DNA from: Pseudomonadota bacterium
Lineage (GTDB): Bacteria > Pseudomonadota > Gammaproteobacteria > Xanthomonadales > Rhodanobacteraceae
Assembly (NCBI GenBank): GCA_023430685.1
Contig: JAEYZH010000087.1
Location: 1-14,623 of the forward strand
Length of the DNA stretch: 14,623 nucleotides
Reading direction: 5' to 3'
Shown here: one piece after another, positions 14,212-14,623 of the stretch
Layout of the letters: every line of letters begins with the position of its first letter
How positions within the stretch are numbered: the stretch's first letter is position 1
Translations under genes and position numbers: made by a program
Notes under the pieces: model-generated
Told to the model about the DNA's origin: nothing
Seen by the model: only the letters and a program-made list of their open reading frames with translations
Database searches by the model: none

Positions 14212-14376
14212 TCACCACATGACGCGTACGGCCCAGAACAGTCCGAACAGCGTCCAGAAGCTCTTGCGCAGGCCGCGCAGCAGCAGCCAGACGCCGATGA
14301 CGGCGAGAACCGCCGGCAGGTAGCGGCCGACCGTCTCGCGCTGCGAGGCGGTGAACTGCGGAAACTCGATGCCCAT
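14212..14376 (-). CDS. Small single-pass membrane protein, 54 aa, unknown function
   Basis: A short frame of 54 aa begins MGIEFPQFTASQRETVGRYL, continues with a hydrophobic helix PAVLAVIGVWLLL (residues 21-33), a basic turn RGLRKS and a second aromatic hydrophobic segment FWTLFGLFWAVRVMW to the end. A perfect GGAGG (14382-14386) sits 5 nt before the ATG, the best ribosome site in the window, and third positions are strongly G/C. Both support real translation. It lies between lolA and the SnoaL-like gene, 112 bp after lolA. I do not recognise the family. A one-pass or hairpin inner-membrane protein is likely. Confidence 0.68.
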   Translation of the reverse strand: MGIEFPQFTASQRETVGRYLPAVLAVIGVWLLLRGLRKSFWTLFGLFWAVRVMW

Positions 14377-14488
14377 GTCGTCCTCCGGTTCGCACCCGAC
14401 GGTGCACGGGGATCATCGACACCGGAAGGCGACCGGACCATCCGCATTGGTCAGGATTCGCGCGTGACGGCTGTCATGCCGAGCGCGA
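14377..14488. other. Intergenic gap between lolA and the 54-aa gene
   Basis: The 112 bp contain the GGAGG ribosome site of the small gene. A short inverted repeat TGAC-GGCT-GTCA (14465-14476) lies 13-24 nt after the lolA stop. I saw no U-run terminator and no convincing -35/-10 pair. Confidence 0.4.
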
Positions 14489-14623
14489 TCATTCCTCGAC
14501 CGGGAACACCTCGGCATCCGGTCCGACGTCGCCGACGACGTCGACGCCCGCGGGTGGCGAAAACCGGAACGCGTCGGCAGCGAGCTTCGGGTTGCGCCGC
14601 CAGTCGTCGAAGCGGATCTCGGT
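14489..14623 (-). CDS. lolA: Outer-membrane lipoprotein carrier protein LolA, C-terminal part
   Basis: The last 44 residues of a protein entering from the right edge end in VEE and TGA. The segment RRNPKLAADAF followed by FRFSPPAGVDVVGD matches the C-terminal strands of LolA, the periplasmic chaperone that carries lipoproteins from LolCDE to LolB. The PP-x-GVDVVGD ending is characteristic of gammaproteobacterial LolA, with a short acidic extension after it. The N-terminus and signal peptide lie outside the window. Identification rests on a short stretch but a distinctive one. Confidence 0.8.
   Translation of the reverse strand, partial: TEIRFDDWRRNPKLAADAFRFSPPAGVDVVGDVGPDAEVFPVEE

Noticed and set aside
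14471..14477. CTGTCAT, a PhoB half-site, after lolA
   Set aside because: No second repeat occurs 11 bp away in either direction, so it is probably chance.
1..14623. Mobile elements, CRISPR arrays, tRNA/rRNA genes or tandem repeats
   Set aside because: No transposase or integrase motifs, regularly spaced repeats, tRNA-like cloverleaf or rRNA sequence was seen on either strand; recurring GCG/CGC strings reflect base composition.

Overview
This is a GC-rich, densely packed chromosomal stretch from a gammaproteobacterium, most likely of the Lysobacterales/Xanthomonadales. That placement is an inference from the RpoE sequence type, the LolA tail (FRFSPPAGVDVVGD), the PstC/PstA subtype and promoter-like -10 elements of the TATAAT/TAGACT kind set in very GC-rich DNA. 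I saw no tRNA, rRNA, IS element, phage gene or CRISPR array. It reads as core genome with two more interesting modules.

Layout. (1) 6-3774, minus: a 162-aa protein resembling the non-catalytic front half of Ycf46-type AAA ATPases overlaps by ATGA a REC(degenerate)-PAS-GAF-GGDEF-EAL cyclic-di-GMP enzyme. After a 107-bp gap carrying a sigma-E-like promoter comes rpoE; anti-sigma genes presumably follow beyond the left edge. (2) 3775-3898: short divergent promoter region. (3) 3899-5944, plus: a FadB/FadJ-type beta-oxidation alpha subunit standing alone without its thiolase. (4) 5964-9810, minus: pstC-pstA-pstB-phoU, a phosphate uptake and signalling operon lacking pstS, preceded by a good PhoB box. 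(5) 9954-11647, plus: divergent from pst, a GT4 glycosyltransferase overlapping by ATGA a PAP2-type lipid phosphatase. (6) 11648-11858: a gap with a possible decayed coding remnant. (7) 11859-14376, minus: a 54-aa membrane protein, a SnoaL-like/ketosteroid-isomerase-related protein, an HI0933-type flavoprotein and a GNAT acetyltransferase. (8) 14489 to the end, minus: the C-terminus of lolA.

The most interesting reading is around 5964-11647. A phosphatidate-phosphatase-like enzyme and a glycosyltransferase of the MgtA/SqdX kind are the two activities needed to turn phosphatidic acid into a phosphorus-free glycolipid. They are co-translated and share a 143-bp control region with the phosphate transporter. 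That region holds a two-repeat PhoB box facing pst, a half-perfect box facing the glycosyltransferase, and a strong 10-bp inverted repeat just ahead of the glycosyltransferase start. Together this suggests phosphate-starvation membrane lipid remodelling, which is a hypothesis from context and not shown by the sequence alone.

The left end joins envelope stress (RpoE) with a cyclic-di-GMP enzyme whose receiver domain has lost its phosphorylation residues and which is translationally coupled to an uncharacterised Ycf46-like partner.
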